Part shown: one piece after another, positions 6,793-13,563 of the stretch
Position numbering within the stretch: the first letter of the stretch is position 1
Layout of the letters: every line of letters begins with the position of its first letter
NCBI GenBank assembly: GCA_964653715.1
Contig: CAZZGX010000017.1
Span: 1 to 13,563, forward strand
Direction: 5' to 3'
DNA from: CAZZGX01 sp964653715
GTDB taxonomy: Bacteria > Patescibacteriota > Minisyncoccia > Ryanbacterales > GWA2-47-10b
DNA: 13,563 bases
Made by a program: the position numbers and the translations under genes
The notes under the pieces: generated by a model
Database searches by the model: none
What the model was told of the DNA's origin: nothing
What the model saw: only the letters and a program-made list of their open reading frames with translations

Positions 6793-8151
6793 TTAATTCT
6801 CTTGCTTTCGGAGCAATCGGAATGCGATTGTAGCAAGTAGAAAATAAAACGGCAAAATTGGAACAATGTACCGCGCCTCGGCATGGCTCACGAGAGCATA
6901 CACACTGTTTACATATAGAATAAAAAAGAGGATAGGCAGAAATAAAAACCAATTCCTTGCTACCTGCCGGAAGCCATACAGCACAAGGCCAAGAAAGAGA
7001 AACCAAATGAGACGCGCGAAAAGCATCGCTACAATTTTTAGAATGTCTGGTATCCGAACTTTCGTTCCTACAAACGTATGGATCAGCTCAACGCCACGAT
7101 GATTTACTGGAGAGTTCAGGCGCAAAATATATATAAATCCGGTTAGAAAAAATTTTATCGGATGTTGTTGAATCAGGCTATATGCGATTTTATACTGTTC
7201 TTGCTGCAACTCGTATTCGTTTGTCTTGTCAGGAAGTTGCTGCGCCCAATATGCTTTCTCTCTTTGATCAGCCTCCCAAGTAAATGGTTCGGCTCCAGTA
7301 GCATATCCGGGATAGAGCTTATCGGCGATAAAGTCGCCAAAGGCTGACGCTATAATGAAAGCGCTAATCCTCGCGCTGGAAAGATTTACATCATCCGCGC
7401 GATGCATAAGTGTAAGTGCGCCGCTCCCCAACTGATATGTACCCATAAGGGAATGGTTATAGAAAGACCAAGCTCCAATCATTGTCATCGTTATAGTGAA
7501 TAAAAGTACAACGTGCAAAACTTTTCTAGCCCGTAACGGCCGAGCATGTATTAGGAATAGCAAAAAAAGAAACGGCACCGCATAGAGCATGACTGGTTTT
7601 GTAAGCACGAGATACCCGAGCGTAAAACCCTGTACAAGCGCGAGTGGCAGTGATGATGAATCGCCGTAAGAAAAAAATGCCCATGTATAGAGTAGCACCA
7701 AAAAGAGCGCTATAAGATCAGAGTTGATGCTGATGACATACACTGCCGCCCCCCAGTAAAGCGCGAGCAAAAGTGGCGGTAAAAGCGCATCTTCTTTTCT
7801 TAAAAAGCGCCTGCCTATGCGCCAGAGCAAAAAAAGCGATGCAAGCCACAAAACCACGTGCATCAACCATGCTGACAGTGGGTACTCACCAAACACCCGA
7901 TAAACAACAGCTAGAAATATTGGATACCCAGGACCTTTTTGCCAGCGTCCGAAGAACAGTGAACGCGCATCATGGAAAGAACCATTATGGATGAGTGAGA
8001 GGGCGGTAGCGTTGTACTGACCGGCGTCGTCACCCCATTGTGTAAGCTTTGTTCGAAATATATCGTCGTTTAAATAACTGATAGCGATACTCATAACAAT
8101 CCCAAGAGCAAGAATGCTTAGAAAATATAATCGCTCCCTCTGCTCGCTCAT
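6793..8151 (-). CDS. GT-C membrane glycosyltransferase (GT39-like)
   Basis: A 452-residue multi-pass membrane protein, probably using a polyprenyl-linked sugar on the outer membrane face. Seen: a first helix at about 8-27, an external loop with WGDDAGQYNATA (Asp41-Asp42), the turn GPGYPIFLAVVYRVFG at 73-88, a following LLWRIGRRF segment, and about nine further hydrophobic helices ending almost at the C-terminus. The same landmarks occur at nearly the same residue numbers in the GT-C at 425-1801, so the two look like distant paralogues. The ATG at 8151 overlaps the stop of the upstream methyltransferase as ATGA, with no Shine-Dalgarno, so translation is likely coupled. Acceptor and sugar are unknown. 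Other GT-C families cannot be excluded by eye. Confidence 0.88.
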   Translation of the reverse strand: MSEQRERLYFLSILALGIVMSIAISYLNDDIFRTKLTQWGDDAGQYNATALSLIHNGSFHDARSLFFGRWQKGPGYPIFLAVVYRVFGEYPLSAWLMHVVLWLASLFLLWRIGRRFLRKEDALLPPLLLALYWGAAVYVISINSDLIALFLVLLYTWAFFSYGDSSSLPLALVQGFTLGYLVLTKPVMLYAVPFLFLLFLIHARPLRARKVLHVVLLFTITMTMIGAWSFYNHSLMGTYQLGSGALTLMHRADDVNLSSARISAFIIASAFGDFIADKLYPGYATGAEPFTWEADQREKAYWAQQLPDKTNEYELQQEQYKIAYSLIQQHPIKFFLTGFIYILRLNSPVNHRGVELIHTFVGTKVRIPDILKIVAMLFARLIWFLFLGLVLYGFRQVARNWFLFLPILFFILYVNSVYALVSHAEARYIVPILPFYFLLATIAFRLLRKQEN

Positions 8152-9602
8152 ACTTTTTTACACACGAAAATTAAGTCAAACGCAATATATTTTATAAAAG
8201 AAACCCGCGCTAAAAACGCATCCAGATAACCCAAGAAAGAGTTGTTTATATAGCGATAAAAAAACTTTGGTATATAGCCCAGCCCGTGCCAGCGAACAAT
8301 CACGAGACCATTTCTCTCTATAAGCTGTTTTGCTTGCCAATAGGTCGCTGTATTGAGATGACCTTTACTGAACCAATACCACAGTTTTGTGATCAATCGA
8401 TAGCTGAAAACATTCCCGTGAAAGTTAAAAATAAAAATGCTCTTTTCGTCTTTTAATTTTTGCGCCAATAGAGCCATCGCGGCTTCACGAAGCGGATCTT
8501 CGGCGTTGAGAAAAAAACGAAATGCCGTAACGAGATCAAACTTCTGACCATGTAAGACATCCCTGGCTGTCAGGTCCACTTCAATCAGCTCGGAATGTTT
8601 TATTTTTTTTCGTGCAATGTTCAGCATGGGCTGAGAAACATCAACACCAATCGCCCGCGAAACTAAGGGCTCTATGAGGGCAATAATTCTTCCGGTCCCA
8701 CAGGCAAAATCAAGGTATTTGATGGTGCCAGCGTCTGCTTGTAACATTCGAAGCTCGGTTAAAAGAACTTTCTTCTCGCTCTCCCAAACTATATCGTCGT
8801 ATGATCCGTACCGATAAATTCTTTCATCATATTGAATGCTTTTCTGATCAGTCTGATGCGATGTTCGATAGTCCCGTTTGTATGCAACGCAAAAAAGACT
8901 TACTCCGAGAGGGAATCTAACCCCATGCGCAATCGCATAGTTTTCCAAATACAGCAAACCGAAGAGTGCTTTATTAGAAAAGCGGTTGACTCTATAAAGC
9001 TGTGCCTCGCTTTCATGGCTGTGAGCTACACGGCGTATACCACGTAAAAGTAAAATAGGAAGGAACAGAAAAAAATTCCAATAACCACTTTTTTTTATAA
9101 AAAATCCGCCCTCCCTTATCCTAGCTAAAAAATCTTTCCTCGAATAACGTTTTATATGATGATTTACTGTGTCGTGCGCACTCCACAAAAACATGTGTGC
9201 GGGAACGAATGCGATCAGGAAGCCATTCGGTTTTAGTATACGACGCCATTCTTTTGTGGCCTGGAGGTCTTCTTTAATATGCTCGAGAACGTCCGAAACA
9301 ATGATAATATCAAAATAATTTTCTGAGAATCCTGTTTGTTTGCCATCAGCTTCTGTGATATTTTCCAAGCCCTTTTCTCGCGATAACCGAACGGCCTTTG
9401 CACTAACATCAATTCCGAATATATTTTCATACCCGGCATCCTTCAACTGCGTCAGCAACGATCCTCCGGAACACCCGACTTCAAGAATTCGCGAGTCTTT
9501 TGGTGCCGATGAAACAAGTCTCATAATCATGTCCCTTCGACCACAAAACCACCAGTGCTCTTCCTCCAAATTGTGATATGTCGCCTCGTACGATTTTTCC
9601 AT
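8148..9602 (-). CDS. Tandem fusion of two SAM-dependent class I methyltransferase domains
   Basis: A 484-residue soluble protein holding two complete-looking methyltransferase domains. Domain 1 (about 1-242) opens with EEEHWWFCGRRDMI, common in glycan-cluster methyltransferases, then the SAM-binding motif ILEVGCSGG (39-47), the acidic GIDVS (63-67), and DIIIVSDVLEHI (98-109). Domain 2 (about 258-484) has YLDFACGTGRI (296-306), GVDVSQPMLNIARKK (319-333) and FDLVTAFRFFLNAED (355-369). A polar linker near 243-257 joins them. Single-domain proteins of this type are about 230-250 residues, so this is a true doubling, but the domains differ too much to be a recent duplication. Both keep a glycine-rich loop, so both may bind SAM. 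It probably methylates sugars of the glycan (inference). It is the first gene of its unit, with the GT-C gene overlapping its stop. The ATG at 9602 is the only sensible start and has only a weak Shine-Dalgarno. Confidence 0.9.
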   Translation of the reverse strand: MEKSYEATYHNLEEEHWWFCGRRDMIMRLVSSAPKDSRILEVGCSGGSLLTQLKDAGYENIFGIDVSAKAVRLSREKGLENITEADGKQTGFSENYFDIIIVSDVLEHIKEDLQATKEWRRILKPNGFLIAFVPAHMFLWSAHDTVNHHIKRYSRKDFLARIREGGFFIKKSGYWNFFLFLPILLLRGIRRVAHSHESEAQLYRVNRFSNKALFGLLYLENYAIAHGVRFPLGVSLFCVAYKRDYRTSHQTDQKSIQYDERIYRYGSYDDIVWESEKKVLLTELRMLQADAGTIKYLDFACGTGRIIALIEPLVSRAIGVDVSQPMLNIARKKIKHSELIEVDLTARDVLHGQKFDLVTAFRFFLNAEDPLREAAMALLAQKLKDEKSIFIFNFHGNVFSYRLITKLWYWFSKGHLNTATYWQAKQLIERNGLVIVRWHGLGYIPKFFYRYINNSFLGYLDAFLARVSFIKYIAFDLIFVCKKV

Positions 9603-9671
9603 GCCTATGGAGTATTTTTACTGATAAATCATTGCTAGTCAACGACGATTTTTTTATGTTAGGATGAGCGT
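9603..9671. promoter_or_regulatory. Divergent intergenic region with possible promoters on both strands
   Basis: This 69-base gap separates the two divergent operons, so promoters for both are expected here. On the minus strand TTGACT (9637-9642) and AAAAAT (9614-9619) are 17 bases apart. On the plus strand TTGCTA (9632-9637) and TATGTT (9655-9660) are also 17 bases apart. The -35 boxes share one base, so the two polymerases would compete. Both would give very short leaders. The AGGA at 9661-9664, seven bases before the plus-strand ATG, would then lie mostly upstream of the transcript, so the exact boxes are uncertain. Confidence 0.35.
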
Positions 9672-10394
9672 ATGAATGAGGTAATTAGACCCGAACTTTC
9701 TGTTGTCGTGCTCTGTTATGGGACTGGGGAATACGCGCGCATTTTTAGCAAAAAAGTGTCGGATATTTTAAATGGCCGTGGGCTTGACTATGAAATTATT
9801 CTTGTCGGCAACTATATACCCGGACGAGACGAGATTACACCGCGCGTGGTAAGTGAAATTGCAGCAGCGAACGATCGTATCAGCGCGATTACAAAACCAA
9901 TTGTTGAGCCTGACGAAGGCGGTATGGGGTGGAATATGCGCGCGGGTTTTAACGCCACTCGTGGCCGCATTCTTTCCGTTATTGATGGCGATGGTCAGAT
10001 GCCCGCAGAAGACCTTGTGCGTGTTTATGAAAAACTTAAACGCGAGAACCTCGACCTTTGCAAAACAGTTCGCGTTACGCGCCACGATGGCTGGTGGAGA
10101 ATATTCATTTCGCGGATTTTTAATGTGCTCATGAGAATTCTTTTCCCGGGCATTGAGCCAAACGACATCAATGGAAAACCAAAAATGTTTACTCGCGCCT
10201 CATATGATAAGCTGCGTCTTGAATCAAATGATTGGTTTATAGATGCAGAAATTATGATACAGGCAAGAAGATACCGGCTGCTTACGGGCATCGTGGAAAC
10301 TACATTTTACAAAAACCCTGAACGCGCATCTTTTATTTCCGTAAAAGCCCTATTTGAATTCTTAAAAAATATCGCTCTCTATCGAATAAAATAA
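9672..10394 (+). CDS. GT2 family glycosyltransferase, DPM1-like
   Basis: A 240-residue GT-A fold transferase without C-terminal membrane helices. Seen: LSVVVLCYGTGEYA at 9-22, YEIILVGN at 40-47, GMGWNMRAGFNATRGRILSV at 84-103, and the metal-binding DGDGQM at 105-110. Towards the end come NDINGKPKMFTR at 164-175 and DWFIDAEIMIQARR at 187-200, the pattern of polyprenyl-phosphate sugar synthases. The usual PAYNE of the first strand is CYGTGE here, and the normal LVDDxSxDxT motif is changed to LVGNYIPGRDE, so donor binding may differ. The ATG is preceded by AGGA at a good distance. It is the first gene of the plus-strand operon, and the epimerase/dehydratase gene follows after 17 bases. Expected to act at the cytoplasmic membrane face. 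Donor sugar unknown. Confidence 0.9.
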   Translation: MNEVIRPELSVVVLCYGTGEYARIFSKKVSDILNGRGLDYEIILVGNYIPGRDEITPRVVSEIAAANDRISAITKPIVEPDEGGMGWNMRAGFNATRGRILSVIDGDGQMPAEDLVRVYEKLKRENLDLCKTVRVTRHDGWWRIFISRIFNVLMRILFPGIEPNDINGKPKMFTRASYDKLRLESNDWFIDAEIMIQARRYRLLTGIVETTFYKNPERASFISVKALFEFLKNIALYRIK

Positions 10395-10411
10395 TTAATT
10401 GCCACTTAGTA

Positions 10412-11311
10412 ATGCCGCCCAAGCAAAAACTTTTAATAACGGGCGGGAGAGGTTTTCTTGGCGAAAACTTAGTTGAACGGCTAAAAAATACCTATGATAT
10501 CGTCCTCCTGACCAAGGAACCTCGTAAGAATGCGGCGGAGCATACGGTACTGGGCTCTCTCGAAAATATCGGCGAGTGGAAAGATGCTCTTGTAGGCATA
10601 GACACCATCGTCCATCTCGCTGGAATTACTCATACAAACGACGATTCGTTGTATTTTAAAGTGAATGCTGAAGGAACACGATGGCTTGTTGAAGCTGCCA
10701 AATCCGCTGGGATACGTAGAATTATTTTTGTCAGTACGCGCGCGTATCGCCCAGACTGCGGGACTTACGGCATTTCAAAAAAAAGAGCCGAAGACTATAT
10801 TAGGCAAAGCGGGCTTACGTACGTCATCTTGCGCGTCGCGGAGACATATGACGACAACCTTTTCTCAAAGGGAAAAGCTGTTCAATTAGGAGCCGTTGCT
10901 CAACTAACAAGAGTTGTTGAGAAAAATTTTTTTGTTCCGTATCTAGCTGACAAGAGAGCATTGCTCGCTCCCATACATAAAAACGATGTTCTTCAAAGCA
11001 TTATCGGAGCCATTGAAAACGAGGAGACAAATTTTAAAACATACACGATCGCTGGGCCAGAAATATTAACAGTCAAAGAAACCCTACGTCGTATCATGGC
11101 GCATGAAAACATTAAACGTACTTTAATACCGATTCCCACATTTGCAATTCGTCCCATGTTGTTCTTGCTGTTCAGAATATTGCAACAGGGAACTTCTGAC
11201 CAGTTACCGCGACTGTTATGTGAGAAAGATCCATTGAGTGAAGAAGCGATCAGAGACCTTAACATCAACCCGCGTCCTTTTTTATCTGGGGACGATGAGG
11301 AAAGGAAATGA
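10412..11311 (+). CDS. NAD-dependent epimerase/dehydratase (extended short-chain dehydrogenase)
   Basis: A 299-residue cytoplasmic enzyme of the extended SDR type, which epimerises, dehydrates or reduces nucleotide sugars. Seen: the Rossmann start LLITGGRGFLGENL at 7-20 with the GxxGxxG loop at 11-17, IDTIVHLAGITH at 63-74, VSTRAY at 107-112, and the catalytic YGISK with Tyr119 and Lys123. The VSTR segment provides Ser108 or Thr109 as the third catalytic residue. HKND, where substrate-binding loops lie in relatives, is near 190-193. The C-terminal part is short, so this is closer to the 300-residue UDP-sugar epimerases and reductases than to the 330-350-residue dehydratases. The ATG at 10412 sits just before the Rossmann strand but has no Shine-Dalgarno. 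The end overlaps the flippase start as ATGA. Confidence 0.88.
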   Translation: MPPKQKLLITGGRGFLGENLVERLKNTYDIVLLTKEPRKNAAEHTVLGSLENIGEWKDALVGIDTIVHLAGITHTNDDSLYFKVNAEGTRWLVEAAKSAGIRRIIFVSTRAYRPDCGTYGISKKRAEDYIRQSGLTYVILRVAETYDDNLFSKGKAVQLGAVAQLTRVVEKNFFVPYLADKRALLAPIHKNDVLQSIIGAIENEETNFKTYTIAGPEILTVKETLRRIMAHENIKRTLIPIPTFAIRPMLFLLFRILQQGTSDQLPRLLCEKDPLSEEAIRDLNINPRPFLSGDDEERK

Positions 11312-12573
11312 TACGCTACACCGTAACAAAAATTGAGCGCTTTTTGGGAGTTGATCTGAAATACATCCTCAAAAGTGGCTCTTGGATTACAGTCGGCAAA
11401 ATATTAGGATCTTTCATTGCATTTCTGCTTTCGATAGCGTATGCACGGTATCTTTCAAAAAGTGTATACGGAGATTACCGCTATATTCTCAGTGTCTTGA
11501 GCATCGCGGGCATCTTCGCCCTGCCCGGCATGGGAACCGCGATTACACGAGCTGTAGCCCGCGGTTACGACGGGACTTTTAGATCAGGCGGCCGACTAAT
11601 ATTTTTCTCATCGTTCGGGATCACAATTATCGGCCTGCTACTTGCGGTGGGGTTTTATGTCAATGGTAATACGTCTCTTGCGTGGGGATTCGTCATTGCG
11701 TCCCTTATTGTCCCTTTCGTAGAAGGGCTTGGTAACTGGCGAGCATTCTACGACGGAAAAAAAGCTTTCAAGGCAAAAACAATTTTAAACTTGTGTGACC
11801 AGTTGTTTTATGCCTTGGTGATGTTACTCGGCATTGGAATGATTTTGTTTTTCAATACGCACGGACCGACAAGCCTCTTAATCCTTCTGGCCGCGTACTC
11901 CTTAGGAGAAGGAATTCCAAATATCTATTTTTTCCTGCGAACATTAAAAAAAGTCCCGCGAGACGCTCCGACAGAAGCCGGATCTATCAGCTACGGCCTG
12001 CATTTGAGCCTGACCAATATCCCATCCACAATCGCCAACTATCTCGATGCCATACTGCTCCATAGTTTCATCGGCCCCGGTGCGCTCGCCGTTTATTCAT
12101 TTGCTATCGCGCCCCCGGAGCAATTAAAGGCGCTCTTCAGCATCATACCGGATATCGCCTTTCCAAAGCTTGCTCTCCGAACATCGGAGAGCACGGGAAA
12201 CACAGAGCTCAAGCGTAACCTAGACAAAAAAATTTTCCGATCCACAATTATCACGCTTTTTATCACTGGACTTTACATCGCAGCGGCCCCGTTTATTTAT
12301 AACGTTTTTTTTCCTGCCTATACAAAAGCTATCATGCTATCACAGGTCTTTGCGCTGTCGCTCATACTGTTTCCCTTCGGCATCTATAACACGGCGCTAA
12401 AAGCCGAGGGAAATATCAAAAAAGTTTATGTATATAATATCGCGGCACCAACCATTCAGATCGTCGCACTGATCGTGCTTATCCCTTTCTATGGACTCTG
12501 GGGAGCCATATGGGGCAGAATAATAGGGAGACTGGCCAATCATCTCCTCCCCCTTTTTCTCTTTAAAAAATAG
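11308..12573 (+). CDS. Polysaccharide flippase, Wzx-like
   Basis: A 421-residue membrane protein of the oligosaccharide flippase type (MOP superfamily), which moves polyprenyl-linked oligosaccharides from the inner to the outer membrane face. Seen: an N-terminal amphipathic part, then SGSWITVGKILGSFIAFLLS starting near residue 22, the typical YARYLSKSVYGDYRYILSV segment of this family, GMGTAITRAVARG, and about twelve hydrophobic helices with a LDAILLHSFIGPGALAVYSF repeat of the first-half pattern in the second half. The ATG overlaps the preceding stop as ATGA and has GAGGAAAGG in front, so initiation is well supported. The methyltransferase gene follows after one base. Its presence suggests a Wzx/Wzy-like export route, but no Wzy polymerase is visible in the window. 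I leave the symbol blank because wzx is only a class name here. Confidence 0.9.
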   Translation: MIRYTVTKIERFLGVDLKYILKSGSWITVGKILGSFIAFLLSIAYARYLSKSVYGDYRYILSVLSIAGIFALPGMGTAITRAVARGYDGTFRSGGRLIFFSSFGITIIGLLLAVGFYVNGNTSLAWGFVIASLIVPFVEGLGNWRAFYDGKKAFKAKTILNLCDQLFYALVMLLGIGMILFFNTHGPTSLLILLAAYSLGEGIPNIYFFLRTLKKVPRDAPTEAGSISYGLHLSLTNIPSTIANYLDAILLHSFIGPGALAVYSFAIAPPEQLKALFSIIPDIAFPKLALRTSESTGNTELKRNLDKKIFRSTIITLFITGLYIAAAPFIYNVFFPAYTKAIMLSQVFALSLILFPFGIYNTALKAEGNIKKVYVYNIAAPTIQIVALIVLIPFYGLWGAIWGRIIGRLANHLLPLFLFKK

Positions 12574-12574
12574 T

Positions 12575-13162
12575 ATGCAGATTACTCGTTATCAAATGTA
12601 TAAAAAGGTTTTTGCAGCACTTCCCCTCCCGCTTGAGGGTAAAATCCTCGGCGTGAGCGGGCTTAAATACTGGATTGGGTCAAAGAATTATAAGCCGCCC
12701 TTTCCAGTCATTGCCCAACGCGCCGACGTGATCGTCACACAATACCCCGAGGTCACTATGAGCAACCTCCCCTATGCCGACGCTTCTTTCGACTATGTAA
12801 TTTGTGATCAGGTTTTGGAACACATCGAAGGCGACGTTCAAAAAGCGGTTGACGAAGGATTCCGTGTTTTGAAATCGGGGGGTATACTGATCATCGCGAC
12901 AGTGTTCATGCACCCGATCCATTATGGCCCGAAGGACCTCTGGCGTTTTTCCGCAGATGCGCTTACATACTTGTGTCGCAATTTCTCGCAGATAGTAACG
13001 TGCGAAAGCTGGGGAAATCGATGGGTCCATGTTCTTTTTTTGCTTTATGACCGAGCCCGTGACTGGCAAGTCCCTGAACGAAAAATGAGTATTATGCATT
13101 TTCTTGCTACCTATAACGAACCGAGGCTTGCTCATTCATCATGGATAGTGGCAAAAAAATAA
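12575..13162 (+). CDS. Methyltransferase-like protein with altered SAM-binding motif
   Basis: A 195-residue protein of the class I methyltransferase fold. The late motifs are clear: MSNLPYADASFDYVICDQVL at 62-81 running into EHIE, the helix EGFRVLKSGGILIIAT at 94-109, and PKDLWRFSADAL at 119-130, which corresponds to the DxWRFT signature of methyltransferases in polysaccharide clusters. The first motif is odd: at the place of the glycine-rich LDVGCGxG loop it reads KILGVSGLKYW (23-33), keeping only scattered glycines, and the acidic ribose-binding residue is not obvious. It is also about 40 residues shorter than typical single-domain members. It may bind SAM weakly, or act as a non-catalytic partner of the next gene (inference). 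It begins one base after the flippase stop and ends with a TAATG overlap. Confidence 0.82.
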   Translation: MQITRYQMYKKVFAALPLPLEGKILGVSGLKYWIGSKNYKPPFPVIAQRADVIVTQYPEVTMSNLPYADASFDYVICDQVLEHIEGDVQKAVDEGFRVLKSGGILIIATVFMHPIHYGPKDLWRFSADALTYLCRNFSQIVTCESWGNRWVHVLFLLYDRARDWQVPERKMSIMHFLATYNEPRLAHSSWIVAKK

Positions 13163-13563
13163 TGTACTCCATGCGAGAGCCTCAAGTCGATCCCGAGCAC
13201 TACTCGGATTCTTACGATTCCAAAAGGCGCTTTGTCAGCTACTGGTATCAATGCGCTGAAATCATCGTACACCATCCAAAAAATATTCTTGAAATAGGTA
13301 TCGGCAATGGTTTTCTATCCCGACAACTGCGCCAAAAAGGATGTGAGCTTACAACGGTTGATTTCGATAAGCGCCTTCATCCGGATGTAGTTGCAAACGC
13401 TACGAATCTGCCATTTGCGGACAATACCTTTGATGTCGTTGCCGCTTTTGAAATCTTGGAACATATTCCATATGAGGAAGCTCTCCGAAGCTTAAGCGAA
13501 ATGCGACGCACGAGTAAAAACATCGTCATTATTTCAGTTCCTGATGCCGCCCATACCTATCGA
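13162..13563 (+). CDS. SAM-dependent class I methyltransferase, N-terminal part (cut by window edge)
   Basis: The first 134 codons of a second methyltransferase. Seen: NILEIGIGNGFLSRQL at 41-56, a normal glycine-rich SAM loop, TTVDFDKRLHPDVV at 64-77 with the acidic residue after strand 2, LPFADNTFDVVAAFEILEHI at 83-102, and IVIISVPDAAHTY, the next strand. The ATG overlaps the previous stop as TAATG, so the two genes are translated together. A second Met at codon 4 is a possible start. The frame stays open to the last base. It is probably the catalytic enzyme of this pair, since the preceding protein lacks a proper first motif (inference). Methyl acceptor unknown, most likely a sugar of the glycan made by this locus. 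Confidence 0.88.
   Translation, partial: MYSMREPQVDPEHYSDSYDSKRRFVSYWYQCAEIIVHHPKNILEIGIGNGFLSRQLRQKGCELTTVDFDKRLHPDVVANATNLPFADNTFDVVAAFEILEHIPYEEALRSLSEMRRTSKNIVIISVPDAAHTYR

Noticed and set aside
12680..13135. A 151-codon open frame on the minus strand
   Set aside because: It is antisense to the methyltransferase-like gene, whose motifs are clear on the plus strand. The antisense protein has no recognisable motif.
1..13563. CRISPR arrays, tRNA or rRNA genes, insertion sequences, attachment sites, defence systems
   Set aside because: Reading both strands I saw no spaced direct repeats, no cloverleaf-like sequence, no transposase or integrase motifs, and no nuclease or helicase genes typical of defence islands.

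Overview
This window reads as a bacterial surface-glycan (exopolysaccharide or O-antigen-like) locus. Evidence for bacteria: Shine-Dalgarno sites (a near-perfect one before the radical SAM gene), sigma70-type promoters, intrinsic terminators and ATGA gene overlaps. TGA is used as a normal stop in several genes, so a code that reassigns TGA is unlikely. The species cannot be told from the sequence. Small tightly packed genes, several overlaps without a Shine-Dalgarno, and the mix of GT-C and GT2 enzymes would suit a candidate-phylum (Patescibacteria-like) genome, but that is only an inference.

Layout. Minus strand, read right to left: (a) 9602-6793, a tandem two-domain methyltransferase followed by a GT-C membrane glycosyltransferase. 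(b) 6727-5198, a lone radical SAM enzyme of the B12-binding type, with its own extended -10 promoter, strong ribosome binding site and intrinsic terminator. (c) 5092-4313, a 73-residue two-helix membrane protein followed by a broken membrane-anchored gene resembling DUF4760, with a good promoter in front and a terminator behind. (d) 4232 to the left edge, a GT-C glycosyltransferase, a DPM1-like GT2 glycosyltransferase, a second GT-C glycosyltransferase and the start of a glucose-1-phosphate cytidylyltransferase (rfbF). Plus strand from 9672 to the right edge: a GT2 glycosyltransferase, a short-chain NAD-dependent epimerase/dehydratase, a Wzx-like flippase, and two consecutive methyltransferases, the second cut by the window edge. 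The two strands diverge at 9603-9671.

How the parts could work together (inference): rfbF starts CDP-deoxysugar synthesis, and the epimerase/dehydratase adds another sugar-nucleotide step. The DPM1-like GT2 enzymes charge a polyprenyl phosphate with sugar. The GT-C enzymes use lipid-linked sugars on the outer face of the membrane, and the flippase exports lipid-linked units. The methyltransferases, and perhaps the radical SAM enzyme, decorate the glycan. No polymerase, chain-length regulator or ligase is visible here.

I see no tRNA, rRNA, CRISPR array or insertion sequence, and no gene-free stretch longer than 300 bases. The most unusual items are the doubly broken DUF4760-like gene, the tandem methyltransferase fusion, the methyltransferase lacking a glycine-rich SAM motif, and the isolated radical SAM unit. 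I do not see a clearly new multi-gene system.
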